Part shown: one piece after another, positions 12,558-22,688 of the stretch
Position numbering within the stretch: position 1 is the stretch's first letter
Layout of the letters: every line of letters starts with the position of its first letter
Source of the DNA: Rhinopithecus roxellana
Taxonomy: Eukaryota; Chordata; Mammalia; Primates; Cercopithecidae
Assembly (NCBI RefSeq): GCF_007565055.1
Contig: NC_044553.1
Span: 103,577,858 to 103,641,857, forward strand
Reading direction: 5' to 3'
Length of the DNA stretch: 64,000 nt
The notes under the pieces: generated by a model
Databases searched by the model: none
What the model saw: the letters and a program-made list of their open reading frames with translations, nothing else
What the model was told of the DNA's origin: nothing
Translations under genes and position numbers: made by a program

Positions 12558-12668
12558 TTTACTAATAAAACAGTAGCCCACGTAGCTTGTAACATGCTTC
12601 ACATGCTGGTTCATTATGTACCTAGACTTCAGATTTACCAGCCTGATTCTCCCTTGAAAATTATTCAA
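12558..12668 (+). CDS. RALGAPA1: RALGAPA1 internal exon (window exon 4 of 9)
   Basis: The exon is 111 bp, 37 codons, phase 0 at both ends, from FTNKTVAHVACNML to SPLKIIQ. The acceptor is 'attattgcag' ending at 12557 after a run of T; the donor 'gtaagt' at 12669 is a consensus site. As a symmetrical exon its loss would keep the frame. The peptide continues the helical repeat of the previous exon (MLHMLVHYVPRL). It lies 232 bp upstream of a FLAM-type Alu monomer. Confidence 0.88.
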
Positions 12669-12900
12669 GTAAGTAAATTTCTCATTTATTTATTATGACC
12701 TTGTTAAGTTTTTTTTAGATTTGGATACTTTGGATTGTAAAATTATTTAATAGTTTAAAAATTTTTTACATAGCTAAATAATGTCTACCCATCATGCTTT
12801 TTTGTGGTATCAAAGTTCATGATAGTTCCCTTGTCTTTTATGTTAGAAGATTGTATTCCTGGTTTTGGACAAAGTAAAAGCACTAGAAACAATTTATTAG

Positions 12901-13019
12901 GCCAAGCCCAGTGGCTTATGCCTGTAATCCAGGCACTTTCGGAGACTAAGTTGGAAGGATCGCTTGAGGCCAGCCTAGGTAACATAGCAAGACCCTGTCT
13001 TAACAAACAGTTAAACAAA
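12901..13019 (+). mobile_element. FLAM-type Alu monomer
   Basis: A single left-arm-like Alu unit starting 'ggccaagcccagtggctta' and ending 'gaccctgtcttaacaaacag'. It is flanked by a perfect 14-bp duplication 'aaacaatttattag' at 12887-12900 and 13020-13033. There is no right arm and only a short A-rich tail. Confidence 0.85.
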
Positions 13020-13379
13020 AAACAATTTATTAGTTGTAGTGAAAATTATGTGTAAACCTATGTCATTGTCTTCATAAACATACATGTTGCTTCATTCCCG
13101 CTTCATTCCCTCTTAAGTAGGGAAAACATACCATCATTCCAGTTACCAAAATCAAGACATTATTTTTTTTATTTTCTCTTTAGCCAGTCATTTGTGAATT
13201 TTTGTTCATTCTAATTCGTTATCTCCTGTGCTTCCTGCAACACCTGACATACTTCAGTCCTTCACTATTTCTTTCTTGAGATATTGCTGTTGCCTCCTTC
13301 TGGTTTGTGTGGTCTTGCTCTTAAAGTCATCATTCACATTTACATGGCTCTTACCATATCACGTACCTGAAAAAAAAAA

Positions 13380-13715
13380 AAAAAAAGGACTGATTTTCCT
13401 TTGACTGTAAAATAAAGCCCAAAATTCTTTAGCTGTGAATTCAGGGCCTCCACAGGAGAACTCAACTGGTTTTTTAAGAATCATATACAGATTCCTTTGA
13501 AATGCCATCTTGTTCAGGCAACTGAATCTGCTTATCATCACTTAAACATACCCCTGGCTTTCTTCCTCCTATCTGAAATGCTTTGCTTCTCTTCTCTAGT
13601 GCCCTCATCTTTCAGTGATTGGCTTAAATACCATCTCTTCAAAAAATAAAAATCTCCATCTGCTCTCCCTAACCAGAATTTATCATTCTTATCTTCCTGT
13701 CTTTATAACATTTTT
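13380..13715 (+). mobile_element. L2 fragment, sense
   Basis: L2 3'-region wording is visible: 'ataaagcccaaaattcttt', 'ctatctgaaatgctttgct', then 'ttggcttaaataccatctc'. Preceded by a 16-A run at 13371-13386. Divergent and without clear ends. Confidence 0.6.
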
Positions 13716-13724
13716 AGGAAAGAT

Positions 13725-13975
13725 GAGAACTCATATTTATTAAACACCTACCATGTACCAGTCACCTTTTCGTATGATATCTCATTTAATTCTTAGAAGT
13801 TTTTTGAAATAGATTATTCCCTTCCCTGTCCCTAATCTCCTCCCTTATTTAAGATGAGAGAACTGAGGATTTAATAACTATATAAGAGTCATAAGCTAAG
13901 AGAACAGGACTCAGACCCAAGTCTGTAAGATTCCAAAGTTCATGCTTTTCCCACTCAGTCATCTTACCAGCCTCT
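13725..13975 (-). mobile_element. MIR SINE, nearly full length, antisense
   Basis: Reads 'tattaaacacctaccatgta', 'tctcatttaattcttagaag', 'gatgagagaactgagg' and 'aggactcagacccaagtc', the reverse complement of the MIR body from 3' to 5' end. Confidence 0.8.
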
Positions 13976-14312
13976 GTTACAGCACTGAATGTAGTAAGTA
14001 TCGCACTAGTGAGTAAAGTCTTTGTCTGTATAAAGTGTATTGAGAGGAATTTTCTACTTACTGCATTGAAGCAATAATTTCTAAAAATGTAATAGCATAC
14101 AATACAATGAAAATAAAAATACAATAAATATATACCTATACATTTTTAACATGCACATAAAAAATTAAATGAGACTAAATGATTTCCGGGGTAAATGATA
14201 ACACTGTATATGAAGATTTTGCCTTTTTTTAAGTAATGTCTTTTTCATTTACTTTGTATTCTGTACTTTATATTTATTCAAATAATATTCGGTGTATGAT
14301 ATATGTTAATTT
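13976..14312 (+). other. Intron, no recognised element
   Basis: AT-rich sequence between the MIR and the next Alu. Nothing to annotate. Confidence 0.4.
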
Positions 14313-14326
14313 AAAAAGCCACATTT

Positions 14327-14602
14327 GGCTGGGCATGGTGGCTCATGCCTATAATCCCAGCACTTTGGGAGGCCAACGTGGGGGGATCACCAGAGGTTAT
14401 GAGTTCGAGACCTGCCTGGCCAACATGGCGAAACCCTGTCTCTACTAAAAATACAAAAATTAGCTGGGCATGGTGGCCCACACCTGTAATCCCAGCTACT
14501 CAGGAGGCTGAGGCAAGAGAATCACTTGAACCCAGAGCCGAGATCACTCCACTACACTCCAGCCTGTGTGGCTGAGTGAGACTCCGTCTCAAAAAAATAA
14601 AT
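14327..14602 (+). mobile_element. Alu, sense, with small right-arm deletion
   Basis: Starts 'ggctgggcatggtggctc' and ends in an A-rich tail 'aaaaaaataaat'. Duplication 'aaaaagccacattt' at 14313-14326 and 'aaaaagtcacattt' at 14603-14616. About 20 bp of the right arm between 'gaacccagag' and 'ccgagatcactcc' are missing. Confidence 0.95.
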
Positions 14603-14629
14603 AAAAAGTCACATTTTTTTAAAAAAGCC

Positions 14630-14630
<1 letters not shown>

Positions 14631-14671
<41 letters not shown>
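14631..14671 (+). repeat. (TG)n microsatellite
   Basis: About 20 uninterrupted TG units 15 bp after the Alu's target duplication. Likely polymorphic. Confidence 0.95.
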
Positions 14672-14673
<2 letters not shown>

Positions 14674-14734
14674 AAACAAAAGGCCTGGAAAGGCAATAGA
14701 GTAGATTTCTTCAGGTGACAGGATTACAGTGGTT

Positions 14735-14806
14735 TTTTGTTGTTTTGAGATAGGGTCTCTGTCACCCAGGCTCCCAAAGTGGGTGTGGGCCACTGTGCAT
14801 AGCCTA
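14735..14806 (-). mobile_element. Alu remnant with large internal deletion
   Basis: The 3'-end part 'gagatagggtctctgtcacc' joins directly to 'ctcccaaagtgggtgtgggc', so nearly the whole body has been lost. Confidence 0.65.
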
Positions 14807-15168
14807 TGATGGTTTTTATTAGTCTTTTTCTTACCTGTATCTTTTAATTTTTCTATAATGAACATATATTTTCTGTGTGTTTATACATATTGATTTACCC
14901 CGTTGAATTGGGAAGAAACCCATTTATGGTTGACAGAATATATATAATTTTGGTTCCGTACATGAGGATTGTAAATAATTGATAGTTAAGTGTACTTGAA
15001 AAGCTTGCCTATTAAACATTACTTTGAAATAACAGTATTAATGTGTTTAGAATAAATTTGCAGCACTAGGTTTTGTATCACTTTAGCATTTAACAATTAA
15101 GTTTTAGAATGTACCATTAATTTGACATATATAGAGCTCCTTTTTAAAAAATTTTTTTTTGCTTACAG
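14807..15168 (+). other. Intron before window exon 5
   Basis: AT-rich sequence ending in the pyrimidine tract of the exon 5 acceptor. No repeat recognised. Confidence 0.4.
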
Positions 15169-15237
15169 ATCCTAATAGCTACTATCACCCATCTTTTACC
15201 AAGTACAGAAGCTTCATCTTATGAAATGGACAAGAGG
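15169..15237 (+). CDS. RALGAPA1: RALGAPA1 internal exon (window exon 5 of 9)
   Basis: The exon is 69 bp, 23 codons, phase 0 at both ends: it starts ILIATITHLLP and ends SYEMDKR. The acceptor is 'ttttttttgcttacag' ending at 15168; the donor is 'gtaatt' at 15238. It was found by protein continuity. The following intron is 23,151 bp, by far the longest here, and is filled with L1 and Alu insertions. A symmetrical short exon before a long repeat-rich intron is a plausible candidate for skipping, although nothing in the sequence demonstrates it. Confidence 0.87.
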
Positions 15238-15953
15238 GTAATTTAAATTTTGTTTGATGATTAATATGTGGTTATTTAGTAAAATATTTGTATTTTAAAA
15301 CTTTAATGGTATGTATATTTACATGGTAAAAATTTATCTTTGTTCAGAATCAACTATAGTGTGAAATGTCTTTCTGTTATGTAAGTATAACTAAATTATA
15401 TTTTGGTTCACATTTCATGGCCATTTGATAAAATCTTTGAGTTTCAAGATTGTAAGGAACCTTAGAGGAAATTCTGTCTATCTCTATTTCACTACATTCT
15501 GCCCAATTGTGTTCTTACCTATGCCTGAAGAATATTAATTCTGAGGAATTCATCACCTCTAAAGGCAGCCACTTGTTTTTGTATAGATAGAAAGTAAAGA
15601 TATAATATATAGAGATATGTCACTTAAAAGAAGACATCTCCTCTGTCTGCCAAAACATTCTATTAGGTGTCATTTACCTCAGTAAATTTATTATAAGGGT
15701 TCTTTAATTTTTTCAGATATTATATTTACCAGTTCTAGAGTTTCTTTTTGTTTTGTTTTGTTTTTAAGTTTTCATATCTTACCTGAAATTCTGCATTTCT
15801 TCATCAATTATATACATCTTCTCTTATAGATACTTTAACATATTTATAATAATTAAAATAGAGTCCTTGACTACTAAATCCAGTATCTGTGTCATCACTA
15901 ACTCGGTTTCTATTGAGTTTTTTTCCTGTTGACTATGAGTTTAATTTTCCTGT
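15238..15953 (+). other. Start of the 23-kb intron, no clear element
   Basis: AT-rich sequence. A possible ancient repeat around 15430-15570 cannot be named. Confidence 0.4.
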
Positions 15954-15960
15954 TATTATG

Positions 15961-15963
<3 letters not shown>

Positions 15964-15999
<36 letters not shown>

Positions 16000-16177
16000 A
16001 GACGGAGTCTCGCTCTGTCGCCCAGGCTGGAGTGCAGTGGCCGGATCTCAGCTCACTGCAAGCTCCGCCTCCCGGGTTTACGCCATTCTCCTGCCTCAGC
16101 CTCCCGAGTAGCTGGGACTACAGGCGCCCGCCACCTCGCCCGGCTAGTTTTTTGTATTTTTTTTAGTAGAGACGGGG
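15964..16177 (-). mobile_element. 5'-truncated young AluY (Old World monkey type)
   Basis: About 36 T (the poly(A) tail in reverse) lead into an AluY that stops at 'agtagagacgggg', inside the central region, so the 5' third is absent. The 10-bp duplication 'tattatgtct' at 15954-15963 and 16178-16187 shows that truncation happened at insertion. Variants 'ccggatctcagctc' and 'cctcgcccggctag' fit cercopithecid AluY. Confidence 0.95.
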
Positions 16178-16236
16178 TATTATGTCTATTTTTTAATTAT
16201 ATGCCTGACATTATACATAAATGTTGTTTAAAATTT

Positions 16237-16548
16237 GTAAAAATTTTCTTGAGGCAGAGTCATCTTGCTCTGTCACCCAAGCTGGAGTACTGTGGCGCAG
16301 TCTTGGCTCACTGCAACCTCTGCCTCCCAGGTTCAAGCGGGTCTCGTGTCTCAGCCACTCAAGTAACTGGGATTACAGGTGTACACCATGCCTGGCCAAT
16401 TTTGTATTTTTAGTAGAGATGTGTGTGTGTAGGGGGCAGGGTCTCATCATCTTGGCCAGGCTGGTCTCAAACTCCTGGCCTCAAGTGATCCACCTGCCTT
16501 GGCCTCCCAAAGTGCTGGGATTACAGGCATTGAGCTACCTCATCTGGA
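16237..16548 (-). mobile_element. Alu, antisense
   Basis: Full-length older Alu from 'gaggcagagtcatcttgctc' to 'ttgagctacctcatctgg', with CpG decay and a small insertion 'tgtgtgtgtaggggg' near 16420. Confidence 0.93.
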
Positions 16549-16769
16549 CTCCATTTTTAGCAAAGTGTCCTTCACTTTAGTGTCGCAGGCTATGGTCTAC
16601 AATTCCAAATCCAGTTTATGAATAATATCTGGATAACTAATTGTTCGTCTTTTTCTATATCATCTTTGTTTCCAGAAGTCTAGCTATTAATATGAAAAAG
16701 CTATACTTCTAAGTTTTTGTTTTCTTGCCCACTAAATTTATTAAATTTTTTTTATCATAAAATATGAGT

Positions 16770-17155
16770 GTGGCATTCTGCTAGGCACTAAACAGAGATA
16801 AACATGATACTCCCTGTTCTCATGGAGTTTAAAAATTAGAGACACAAATGAGGCAACACAATGTAATAAATACTTAGTATAAAAAGTAGAAAAATGTGTA
16901 AGATACCAGGTAGAATAGAGAAAGAAGTAATTAACTATTGAGGAAGGGCTTATTTAGGAAAAATTATTTTAAAGTTAAATAGAGACATTAAATAGAGACA
17001 AACAGTAGAATCAGAAACTTATTCCAAGTGGTGTGAGTAGCATGTGTAAATCTGGGGACTATAAAATGGTATGGTTTGTTTCGGAGAAACAACTAGGCAG
17101 TTCCATATTTTAGAATGTGAAGTGAACGGTTAAGAGTTGGGAAAATGAAACTTCT
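16770..17155 (+). repeat. Ancient repeat, left part, split by the composite L1
   Basis: Wording typical of a mammalian-wide repeat: 'ggcattctgctaggcactaa', 'ctgttctcatggagtttaaa'. It continues after the L1 at 24773 ('ggccagattatgaagggcct'). The last 16 bp (17140-17155) are the L1 target duplication. Family not named. Confidence 0.6.
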
Positions 17156-18070
17156 TTTTTTTAATTTTTTTATTTTTATTTTTTATATATATATATTTTT
17201 TATTATTATACTTTAAGTTCTAGGGTACATGTGCATAATGTGCAGGTTTGTTACGTATGTATACTTGTGCCATGTTGGTGTGCTGCACCCATCAACTCAT
17301 CAGCACCCATCAACTCGTCATTTACATTAGGTATAACTCCCAATGCAATCCCTCCCCCCCTCCCCTCTCCCCATGATAGGCCCCGATGTGTGATGTTCCC
17401 CTTCCCGAGTCCAAGTGATCTCATTGTTCAGTTCCCACCTATGAGTGAGAACATGCGTTGTTTGGTTTTCTGTTCTTGTGATAGTTTGCTAAGAATGATG
17501 GTTTCCAGATGCATCCATGTCCCTACAAAGGACACAAACGCATCCCTTTTTACGGCTGCATAGTATTCCCTGGTGTATATGTGCCACATTTTCTTAATCC
17601 AGTCTGTCACTGATGGACATTTGGGTTGATTCCAAGTCTTTGCTATTATGAATAGTGCCGCAATAAACATACGTGTGCATGTGTCTTTATAGCAGCATGA
17701 TTTATGATCCTTTGGGTATATACCCAGTAGTGGGATGGCTGGGTCATATGCTACATCTAGTTCTAGATCCTTGAGGAATCGCCATACTGTTTTCCATAAT
17801 GGTTGAACTAGTTTACAATCCCACCAACAGTGTAGAAGTGTTCCTATTTCTCCACATCCTCTCCAGCACCTGTTGTTTCCTGACTTTTTAATGATTGCCA
17901 TTCTAACTGGTGTGAGATGGTATCTCATTGTGGTTTTGATTTGCATTTCTCTGATGGCCAGTGATGATGAGCATTTTTTCATGTGTCTGTTGGCTATATG
18001 AATGTCTTCTTTTGCGAAATGTCTGTTCATATCCTTTGCCCACTTTTTGATGGGGTTGTTTGTTTTTTTC
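17156..18070 (-). mobile_element. Distal L1 3' end of the composite unit
   Basis: Second copy of the L1 3' UTR and ORF2 C-terminus, matching 18584-19441, including its own open C-terminal frame at 17428-18030 (DMNRHFAKEDIHIAN to GN). It stops in the A-rich ORF2 stretch 'gaaaaaaacaaac' and meets a 37-T run. Its T-rich left end (17156-17210) directly abuts the target duplication, so it is the true 3' terminus of the insertion. Confidence 0.9.
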
Positions 18071-18074
18071 TTTT

Positions 18075-18113
<39 letters not shown>

Positions 18114-18551
18114 CAAATGATGTAAACTTTAATAATGATCAAACCAAGAGACAGACACCCCATTCTCCATGATGTGCTTATTTCACATTGCATGCCTGTA
18201 TCAAAATATCTTATGCACCCCATAAATATATACATCTACTATGTGCCCAAAATTTTAAAAATAAAATAAAACTTAGAAAAAATAATTCTCAAACCAATAT
18301 AAGAAACCATCTTTGAAAACTCAACTAAGAGTAATTTTAAGAATAAATTTTAATGTACCTTTGAAGAAGGTAGTTTGAAGAATAAACTTAAGAGTAAATT
18401 TCAAACTACCTTTGCAAACTCAACTAAGAGTAACTAATTTTAAATCAATTCAAGCTGACTCTTAATTATGCTTTGTCTATTCTGCTTCTAGTCTAATTTC
18501 AAAGAGTAGGCTGTATTGTTAAAAATAATCTGTAAAAGTGAAATAATATAA
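18114..18551. other. Non-L1PA block inside the composite L1, probable 3'-transduced flank
   Basis: A 438-bp segment bounded by 37 T (18077-18113) and 24 T (18552-18575). Its left part, to about 18275, is a sense-strand L1MA-type 3' end ('ataaatatatacatctacta', then an A-rich tail). The rest is AT-rich unique sequence with a 17-bp direct repeat 'aactcaactaagagtaa' at 18318-18334 and 18417-18433. It should match a unique locus elsewhere in the genome if it is a transduced flank. Confidence 0.75.
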
Positions 18552-18798
18552 TTTTTTTTTTTTTTTTTTTTTTTTATTATACTTTAAGTTCTAGGGTACA
18601 TGTGCATAACGTGCAGGTTTGTTACATATGTATACTTATGCCATGTTGGTGTGCTGCACCCATCAACTCGTCAGCACCCATCAATTCATCATTTATATCA
18701 TGTATAACTCCCCAATGCAATCCCTCCCTCCTCCCCCCTCCCCATGATAGACCCCAGTGTGTGATGTTCCCCTTCCCGAGTCCAAGTGATCTCATTGT

Positions 18799-21700
18799 TC
18801 AGTTCCCACCTATGAGTGAGAACATGCGGTGTTTGGTTTTCTCTTCTTGTGATAGTTTGCTAAGAATGATGGTTTCCAGCTGCATCCATGTCCCTACAAA
18901 GGACGCAAACTCATCCTTTTTTATGGCTGCATAGTATTCCATGGTGTATATGTGCCACATTTTCTTAATCCAGTCTGTCACAGATGGACATTTGGGTTGA
19001 TTCCAAGTCTTTGCTATTGTGAATAGTGCCGCAATAAACATACGTGTGCATGTGTCTTTGTAGTAGACTAATTTATAATCCTTTGGGTATATACCCAGTA
19101 GTGGGATGGCTGGGTCATATGGTACATCTAGTTCTAGATCCTTGAGGAATTGCCATACTGTTTTCCATAATGGTTGAACTAGTTTACAATCCCACCAACA
19201 GTGTAAAAGTGTTCCTATTTCTCCACATCCTCTCCAACACCTGTTGTTTCCTGACTTCTTAATGATTGCCATTCTAACTGGTGTGAGATGGTATCTCATT
19301 GTGGTTTTGATTTGCATTTCTCTGATGGCGAGTGATGATGAGCATTTTTTCATGTGTCTGTTGGCTGTATGAATATCTTCTTTTGAGAAATGTCTGTTCA
19401 TATCCTTTCCCCACTTTTTGATGGGGTTGTTTGTTTTTTTCTCGTATATTTGTTTGAGTTCTTTGTAGATTCTGGATATTAGCCCTTTGTCAGATGAGTA
19501 GGTTGCAAAAATTTTCTCCCATTCTGTAGGTTGCCTGTTCACTCTGATGGTAGTTTCTTTTGCTGTGCAGAAGCTCTTTAGTTTAATTAGATCCCATTTG
19601 TCAATTTTGGCTTTTGCTGCCGTTGCTTTTGGTGTTTTAGACATGAAGTCCTTGCCCATGCCTGTGTCCTGAATGGTACTACCTAGGTTTTCTTCTAGGA
19701 TTTTTATGGTATTAGGTCTAACATTTAAGTCTCTAATCCATCTTGAATTAATTTTCGTATAAGGAGTAAGGAAAGGATCCAGTTTCGGCTTTCTACTTAT
19801 GGCTAGCCAATTTTCCCAGCACCATTTATTAAATAGGGAATCCTTTCCCCATTTCTTGTTTCTCTCAGGTTTGTCAAAGATCAGATGGCTGTAGATGTGT
19901 GGTATTATTTCTGAGGACTCTGTTCTGTTCCATTGGTCTATATCTCTGTTTTGGTACCAGTACCATGCTGTTTTGGTTACTGTAGCCTTGTAGTATAGTT
20001 TGAAGTCAGGTAGCATGATGCCTCCAGCTTTGTTCTTTTGACTTAGGATTGTCTTGGCAATGCGGGCTCTTTTTTGGTTCCATATGAACTTTGAAGCAGT
20101 TTTTTCCAATTCTGTGAAGAAACTCATTGGTAGCTTGATGGGGATGGCATTGAATCTATAAATTACCTTGGGCAGTATGGCCATTTTCATGATATTGATT
20201 CTTCCTATCCATGAGCATGGTATGTTCTTCCATTTGTTTGTGTCCTCTTTTATTTCACTGAACAGTGGTTTGTAGTTCTCCTTGAAGAGGTCCTTTACAT
20301 CCCTTGTAAGTTGGATTCGTAGGTATTTTATTCTCTTTGAAGCAATTGTGAATGGAAGTTCATTCCTGATTTCGCTCTCTGTTTGTCTGTTACTGGTGTA
20401 TAAGAATGCTTGTGATTTTTGCACATTAATTTTGTATCCTGAGACTTTACTGAAGTTGCTTATCAGCTTAAGGAGATTTTGGGCTGAGACGATGGGGTTT
20501 TCTAAATATACAATCATGTCATCTGCAAACAGGGACAATTTGGCTTCCTCTTTTCTTAATTAAATACCCTTTATTTCTTTCTCCTGCCTGATTGACCTGG
20601 CCAGAACTTCCAACACTATGTTGAGTAGGAGTGGTGAGAGAGGGCATCCCTGTCTTGTGCCAGTTTTCAAAGGGAATTTTTCCAGTTTTTGCCCATTCAG
20701 TATGATATTGGCTGTGGGTTTGTCATAAATAGCTCTTATTATTTTGAGGTACATTGCATCAATAATGAATTTATTGAGCGTTTTTAGCATGAAGGGCTGT
20801 TGAATTTTGTCAAAGGCTTTTTCTGCATCTATTGAGATAATCATGTGGTTCTTGTCTTTGGTTCTGTTTATATGCTGGATTACGTTTATTGATTTGCGAA
20901 TGTTGAACCAGCCTTGTATCCCAGGGATGAAGCCCACTTGATCATGGTGGATAAGCTTTTTGATGTGCTGCTGAATCCGGTTTGCCAGTATTTTATTGAG
21001 GATTTTTGCATCGATGTTCATCAGGGATATTGGTCTAAAATTCTCTTTTTTTGTTGTGTCTCTGCCAGGCTTTGGTATCAGGATGATGTTGGCCTCATAA
21101 AATGAGTTAGGGAGGATTCCCTCTTTTTCTTTTGATTGGAATAGTTTCAGAAGGAATGGTACCACCTCCTCCTTGTACTCTGGTAGAATTTGGCTGTGAA
21201 TCTATCTGATCCTGGACTTTTTTTGGTTGGTAGGCTATTAATTATTGCCTCAATTTCAGAGCCTGCTATTGGTCTATTCAGGGATTCAACTTCTTCCTGG
21301 TTTAGTCTTGGAAGAGTGTAAGTGTCCAGGAAATTATCCATTTCTTCTAGATGTTCTAGTTTATTTGCGTAGAGGTGTTTATAGTATTCTCTGATGGTAG
21401 TTTGTATTTCTGTGGGGTCCGTGGTGATATCCCCTTTATCATTTTTTATTGCGTCTATTTGATTCTTCTCTCTTTTCTTCTTTATTAGTCTTGCTAGCGG
21501 TCTGTCAATTTTGTTGATCTTTTCAGAAAACCAACTCCTGGATTCATTGATTTTTTGGAGGGTTTTTTATGTCTCTATCTCCTTCAGTTCTGCTCTGATC
21601 TTAGTTATTTCTTGCCTTCTGCTAGCTTTTGAATGTGTTTGCTCTTGCTTCTCTAGTTCTTTTAATTGTGATGTTAGAGTGTCAATTTTAGATCTTTCCT

Positions 21701-22625
21701 GCTTTCTCTTGTGGGCATTTAGTGCTATAAATTTCCCTCTACACACTGCTTTAAATGTGTCCCAGAGATTCTGGTATGTTGTATCTTTGTTCTCATTGGT
21801 TTCAAAGAACATCTTTATTTCTGCCTTCATTTCGTTATGTACCCAGTAGTCATTCAGGAGCAGGTTGTTCAGTTTCCATGTAGTTGAGCGGTTTTGATTG
21901 AGTTTCTTAGTCCTGAGTTCTAGTTTGATTGCACTGTGGTCTGAGAGACAGTTTGTTATAATTTCTATTCCTGTACATTTGCTGGGGAGTGCTTTACTTC
22001 CAATTATGCGGTCAATTTTGGAATAAGTGCGATGTGGTGCTGAGAAGAATATATATTCTGTTGATTTGGGGTGGAGAGTTCTATAGATGTCTATTAGGTC
22101 TGCTTGCTGCAAAGCTGAGTTCAATTCCTGGATATCCTTGTTAACTTTTTGTCTCATTGATCTGTCTAATGTTGACAGTGGGGTGTTGAAGTCTCCCATT
22201 ATTATTGTATGGGAGTCTAAGTCTCTTTGTAAGTCTCTAAGGACTTGCTTTATGAATCTGGGTGCTCCTGTATTGGGTGCATATATGTTTAGGAGAGTTA
22301 GCTCTTCCTGTTGAATTCATCCCTTTACCATTATGTAATGGCCTTCTTTGTCTCTTTTGATCTTTGATGGTTTAAAGTCTGTTTTATCAGAGATTAGGAT
22401 TGCAACCCCTGCTTTTTTTTGTTCTCCATTTGCTTGGTAGATCTTCCTCCATCCCTTTATTTTGAGCCTATGTATGTCTCTGCATGTGAGATGGGTCTCC
22501 TGAATACAGCAGACTGATGGGTCTTGACTCTTTATCCAGTTTGCCGGTCTGTGTCTTTTAATTGGAGCATTTAGTCCATTTACATTTAAGGTTAATATTG
22601 TTATGTGTGAACTTGATCCTGCCAT
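18799..22625 (-). pseudogene. L1 ORF2 (endonuclease/reverse transcriptase), inactivated
   Basis: The span is 3,827 bp, one base short of a 1275-codon ORF plus stop. The apurinic-type endonuclease domain is readable at the start (LNVNGLNAP, CIQETHLTC, MGDFNTPLS, SDHSAIKLEL). The reverse transcriptase follows (RQGCPLSPLL, LFADDMIVYLE), and then the C-terminal Cys region (CWRGCGEIGTLLHCWWDC). Lesions: nonsense codons at 22317-22319, 21567-21569 and 20560-20562, and a 1-bp deletion near 21172. The 579-residue frame at 18799-20538 is its C-terminal half. ORF2 makes target-primed reverse transcripts of L1 and Alu RNA in active copies; this copy cannot. Confidence 0.95.
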
Positions 22626-22688
22626 TATGATAATAACTGGTTATTTTGCTCGTTAATTGATGCAGTTTCTTCCTAGCCTCGATGGTCT

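Noticed and set aside
15889..16413. 174-residue + strand frame
   Set aside because: It is a translation through two antisense Alus and a poly(T) run.
18070..19441. Simple nested insertion of a truncated L1 into the full-length L1
   Set aside because: It would need the nested copy's truncation point and the insertion site to coincide at the same ORF2 position; a single chimeric insertion is simpler, although this cannot be fully excluded from sequence alone.
18799..20538. 579-residue minus-strand open frame, the longest in the window
   Set aside because: It is the C-terminal half of L1 ORF2 (FADD motif, terminal Cys region) upstream-terminated by a nonsense codon, not a cellular gene.
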